Assembly: GCA_027625915.1 (NCBI GenBank)
Contig: JANTQA010000045.1
Location: 3,658,001-3,722,000 of the forward strand
Source: Anaeramoeba flamelloides
Taxonomy: Eukaryota; Metamonada; Anaeramoebidae
DNA: 64,000 bases
Reading direction: 5' to 3'
Under the pieces are notes generated by a model, which had not been told where the DNA came from, searched no databases, and saw nothing but the letters and a program-made list of their open reading frames with translations. How positions within the stretch are numbered: the first letter of the stretch is position 1; every line of letters begins with the position of its first letter. The position numbers were made by a program, and so were the translations under genes. This document shows, one piece after another, positions 59,940 through 64,000 of the stretch.

Positions 59940-60601
59940 TCAATTTGAAATGTCTTGTGAAATTTCTTTGGATCCTAAATTCAAAAGCACAACGTGTATG
60001 GAGTGAAAAAGATGAAAAATGAGAAAAGGATTGAGAACAACAGTTGGACTTTGGCTCGTTAAATTCGGTTATATTCTATTGACACGATTTTGAAGATTTT
60101 GATTGCTGTTTCAGTCTTTCACTTTATTGGATTTTTTACAAATCATTCGATAGCACTTTTTGTTGATTATTAAAAGTAATGGAAAATGGGTCTTATTGGA
60201 GAAAAAGGTTGACGTTTCTGGAAAAAGTATTGAAATAATCATATTAAAAACTGATAATTATTTTTTGCCACTTTGAAAACTAAAGATCTTGAATCGTTTT
60301 GATTTTTCCATGTTTGAAAGAGAAATACAAGATTGGAGTTTGTAACCAAACTCTTTCAGTTTAAAATCAAATTCCGCATTGTATTTGTTACGTTTTTTGG
60401 GAATTAACCAAATGATCTATTGGTCTTTGAAGATTAACCAAGCAAAATTTTAACTCGTTTTCTCCTGGCAAACAATTCACCTATTTCTGATGCTTTTAGA
60501 AGACTGTTAAGTTTAATATCAAAAGATCAAAATTATCATTCAGCTTTCCTCAAATAATCACATCCCCCAAATTTAAAAATCTATATTCATAATTCCTAAT
60601 T

Positions 60602-61170
60602 CTTAAGGTTTACAATCCCTGAAATTTGAGAAAAGGTTGTCTTGTGTTGGGAGAAGTGACTTGTTAATTTGGTTCTTAGCTGATCGATCTTGTGCTTGGT
60701 ATTGGTTTCAATAGTGGCTCAAAATGTCTATTTTTGACAATTTATTTTTTATTTTTTACAGAAATTCGAATTGAAGAGTGTAAGATTAATAGATTGATAG
60801 GTGAGTTCAAAAAAACTTTTGAGTTTTGGGTTGTAGAAAAAAATTTTCATTTACTTTTTTGTCTATTAACTAAAGGAAAAAAATTCTTATTTAAAAAAGC
60901 TCTAAATAAAACCAAACCCAATTAAAAATTTCAATCAACAACCCACAAACCACATTTTTTTATAACTTAAATTTCTAGATAATTAATCGTAAACTCTTCA
61001 ATTCGGATTTCTGTAAAAAATAAAAAATAAATTGTCAAAAATAGACATTTTGAGCCACTATTGAAACCAATACCAAGCACAAGATCGATCAGCTAAGAAC
61101 CAAATTAACAAGTCACTTCTCCCAACACAAGATAATCTTTTCTCAAATTTCAGGGATTATAAACCTTAAG
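60602..61170. repeat. Near-perfect inverted duplication, arms about 190 bp
   Basis: The left arm, 60602-60792, begins CTTAAGGTTTACAATCCCTG and passes GTGTTGGGAGAAGTGACTTG and CTCAAAATGTCTATTTTTGA. The right arm, 60980-61170, is its reverse complement with only a handful of mismatches and ends CAGGGATTATAAACCTTAAG. The spacer is about 187 bp. Single diverged copies of the unit lie near 34580-34870, 62670-62870 and in part 22970-23090. Confidence 0.85.
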
Positions 61171-63328
61171 GGATTTGCAAACGAAAAAAAATCTTCACGT
61201 AAATCCATATAGCAAATTCAAAAAAATTTTACCGACTTTTGAAATTGAAAAATTTAATATAAATCTGATTACTAAAAGACCAAACTTACTTTTAATACTA
61301 TTTTCAGAAATGAATTATTTTTTTAAAAAGATTGATACATTTTTATAATTTTTTAAAAGTTCAAAATTCAACAAATTTGTGAATTATTTAAAAAAAATAT
61401 TTTCTTTGAAAGAAGATTGAAATATTTTTAAATATAAAGGAAGTGTATAATGTAATAAACTTTAAAAATAAAACCACAAAGTTCTAAAATAACACAGTTA
61501 AAAAAAATCTACTTAATTTCGAAAAAAATTCAATAATTATTTTAAACTTGAAAAAAATATAATTTTTTGTTTCAAAGAACAGTTTAAATCAATTTTTTCT
61601 CTTTATTGAAAAAAAAATCCCTAGAAAACGAGAAAAAGAACCAAAAAATCAAATTAAAAATTTATCCCAAATACTTTTTTAAAACCTGGAAAATTCAACT
61701 TATAATCTAGAGAAATACTTTTATTGTGATTATTTTTAATCAATTATTAATTCCCCATTCTTAATTCTTTCAGTAAGCCATTAACAACCCTAAGATTAAA
61801 TAGATCAATATGCTTAACCATGATTTCTCAATTTTTTAACAGATTTTCAAACAAATAAAATAAATTCATATGCATATTTCTAATAATAAAAATAAGAATA
61901 GATATTATCAAATAACAGATTGTAATATAAACATAACTTGTTGATACTCTTGATATTTGAAATAGAATATTGAATAATCTTTTAAATTTCAAGGAATTTA
62001 ATACATATTTGTAAATAAAATTAATGATCTATTTTTTGTGATCTTCAAGGTTTCAATATTTGATTTATTTTTTATTGTATTTTTAAAATAAGATTAAAGG
62101 TTAAAAGTTAATTGTGAATACAGACTCTCTGAAATTACTAAAAGTGAGATTTCTTCAAAATTAATTTTTTTTGCAATTTTTTTTTTTCTAATTTGATCCA
62201 AAAACTCAACAAAATATAAGAATCAGATCTTTTGACTAAAATATAATTGAGAATATGGAATATTTTAAAAATGATTATCTCATCTCTCTAAAGTCGATAA
62301 ATAAAGTTGATTATTAGGTTTAATTGTATCCTTATGTAAATAATTACTCTATTACCTTTGAGGATTAAAATAAATAAGAGTTACTAATTTCTTAAAGGAA
62401 AATTATTCCTTTAAACTGGCTTTATGGAATTAAAAAATAGAAATTTTCCATTTTATTTTTAAAATCCTTTTTTGGAAAGCTGAATAAAAATTTTGTCGAA
62501 TATATTTTGCAACAAATAGTATAAGCTAAAAGTGTTCTTTTCATAAAATTATTTCTTGAAATACTAACTTGGTTTCACTTCAAAAATTGATAATCTATTA
62601 TTGTTCTTCCTTAAAATAACCACTGGGTTTACTATGTCGAAAAATTTTTAAAAAAATATTTTTGTGTCGGTTGTACAGTAGCGTTGCTTCTTTGGTTCTT
62701 AGTTGATTACTTATTAACTTAATATTAATTTTGATAGTGGTCCAAAAAGTTAATTTATATCAATTTATTTTCCCCGAAATCCAAATTAAAGAGTATAAAA
62801 CTTATAGTTTGGTTAGGTGAGTTATAAAAAATGTGGTGCTTGGGTTGCGAATTGGAATTTTTTATTAGGTTTGGTTCTTATTTGTACCTTCTAAAAAATA
62901 TTTTTTTTTTAGTTAATTCAGTACTTGGGAAATAAATATTGATGATTTTTTTGTTTTTCATAAATTCATTTTCTTTCGTTTTTTTCTGAAGAAAATCAAT
63001 AATGATTATGTTATTAGTTTGTATTACAAAATGTTCATTGTAATCCAGAAATTGTTAATTCATTAATTAGTGGACAGATAATCCTAACCCAATAATAGAA
63101 AAACATGGTAAAGAATATATTTCTCATAAAAATACCCACTAAATGGACAGTCATAACCATTTACAAAATAGATAAAAATATAACAAAATATCTCGAAAAT
63201 CAATCAAAAACACGTAATTTAATATTATTACAATGAATTTTTAATCCAATCTCTAATCGTTTGAACAATTGGGACAATAAAGAAAAACTAATAATAAAAG
63301 TATGAAAATAAAAAAGAATTAAAATGGT

Positions 63329-63355
63329 AATATATATATATATATATATATATAA
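63329..63355. repeat. (TA)n microsatellite
   Basis: About 13 TA units. Confidence 0.9.
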
Positions 63356-63399
63356 TTCGGGCACCCATTAACCAACCAGTAGAGGTATTGTCTTAGTGT

Positions 63400-63665
63400 T
63401 TTTTTTAAAATTTAAAAGAATTGAATAAAATACAAGATTTTTCTCCATTCTTTTGAATTCTGGAAAAGTTTTGTTAGTTTTTTTTTACTTTTTAAAATAA
63501 AAAGAAAATTTACTCTTTTCTTCTGAATTCTGGAAAACCGCCGTTAGGTTTTTTTTTTATTTAAGAAATAATATAAAAATTTTAAAAAGTTACTTTTTAT
63601 TTCTTAATTTAAATAAAAAAACCTAGGCACTTTACGGAACTCGACGACACTTGATGAAAAACTAC
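63400..63665. repeat. Array of modular palindromes at window end
   Basis: One module folds on AATTTAAAAGAATTGAATAAAA against CTTTTGAATTCTGGAAAA-type arms. A second starts CGTTAGGTTTTTTTTTTATT, pairs with its inverted copy and ends AAAACCTAGGCAC, followed by the tail GGAACTCGACGACACTTGAT. Same family as 2785, 8365, 39705 and 49110. Confidence 0.75.
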
Positions 63666-64000
63666 TCTACTCTAAAACTTAAATTTCCAATAATAGTCTT
63701 ATTTTCTTGAATTTTTTTTTCAATAATTTTACGTAAGATCGTTCACGAATTTATATTTTTTTTTTGATTACACAAATTGGATACAAAATTTTTACGTAGT
63801 TTTATTGAAATTTAAAATAATAAAATAAGATCTAATGTTTGACTATGTTAAATTTAGAATTTATTATTATTAAATTGAATTCCGGAAAAATAAATGAAAT
63901 TTATCAATAGAACTATTTTTTATTTAATTAAATCAATAAACATCAGATTTGATATCTTTTTCCATTTTTTCAAATTGTTTATAATCAACTCAATAGTTTG

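Larger units (their letters stand above)
59940..64000. other. 5' flank of the ChAPs gene and gene-free end of window
   Basis: Contains the inverted duplication 60602-61170, a diverged copy of the same unit at about 62670-62870, a (TA)n run at 63329-63355 and a palindrome array at 63400-63665. The 78-codon frame at 60692-60925 runs through the inverted duplication and is not supported as a gene. Confidence 0.5.

Noticed and set aside
60692-60925. 78-codon plus-strand frame
   Set aside because: Spans one arm and the loop of the inverted duplication; the same arm in other copies has no open frame.
1-64000. tRNA, rRNA, CRISPR arrays, bacterial-style operons
   Set aside because: No cloverleaf with A and B boxes, no rRNA-like GC-richer block and no regularly spaced direct repeats were found by eye; the genome is clearly eukaryotic.

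Overview
This is a very AT-rich eukaryotic window. Its genes are split by GT-AG introns, and its proteins carry long low-complexity runs (KE, Q, GN, GS). Reading frames use the ordinary code. The gene set (an IQ-RhoGEF-PH-kelch protein, a polycystin-2 channel, prefoldin subunit 4, a ChAPs/exomer-type trafficking protein, a polyQ zipper protein) and the KE-rich style suggest a free-living amoeboid protist. An Anaeramoeba-like genome is my best guess, but that is an inference from style and not proven by the sequence.

Layout. 1.7-13.3 kb (+): one five-exon gene for an IQ-DH-PH-kelch Rho exchange factor; its first and fourth introns (2.8 and 4.9 kb) are full of mobile-element debris. 13.3-16.6 kb: repeats. 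16.6-21.6 kb (-): a UBA-like plus HEFVH zinc-protease-like gene, probably with its last exon 3.4 kb downstream. 24.1-24.6 kb (+): prefoldin subunit 4, two exons. 24.6-30.0 kb: intergenic repeats, including a large foldback. 30.0-30.8 kb (-): polyQ/leucine-zipper protein. 31.8-33.4 kb: a nested stack of DNA transposons. 37.5-48.6 kb (-): a five-exon polycystin-2-like cation channel whose 5.4 kb and 2.9 kb introns are again swollen by elements. 48.9-50.4 kb (-): a broken LINE, itself hit by two different palindromic elements. 52.0-53.8 kb: a young MITE and a degraded full-length Tc1/mariner element. 56.8-59.9 kb (-): ChAPs-family protein in one exon. 60.6-61.2 kb: a nearly perfect inverted duplication. 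61.2-64.0 kb: no gene seen.

The host genes look functionally unrelated (Rho signalling, proteostasis, transcription or zipper protein, ion channel, vesicle traffic) and show no operon-like logic. The most distinctive content is the repeat fraction: at least one Tc1/mariner family with one full-length relic and four shorter derivatives, a CAGTCAG-ended palindromic MITE, TTAA-flanked elements, a ~1.2 kb element with ATCRCGAT subterminal repeats, and a modular family of short palindromes joined by the exact 20-mer CCTAACGAGAGTGTCCTAGG. Element boundaries and target duplications were read by eye. Exon joins were chosen from GT-AG sites, phase agreement and domain continuity; no RNA evidence was available.
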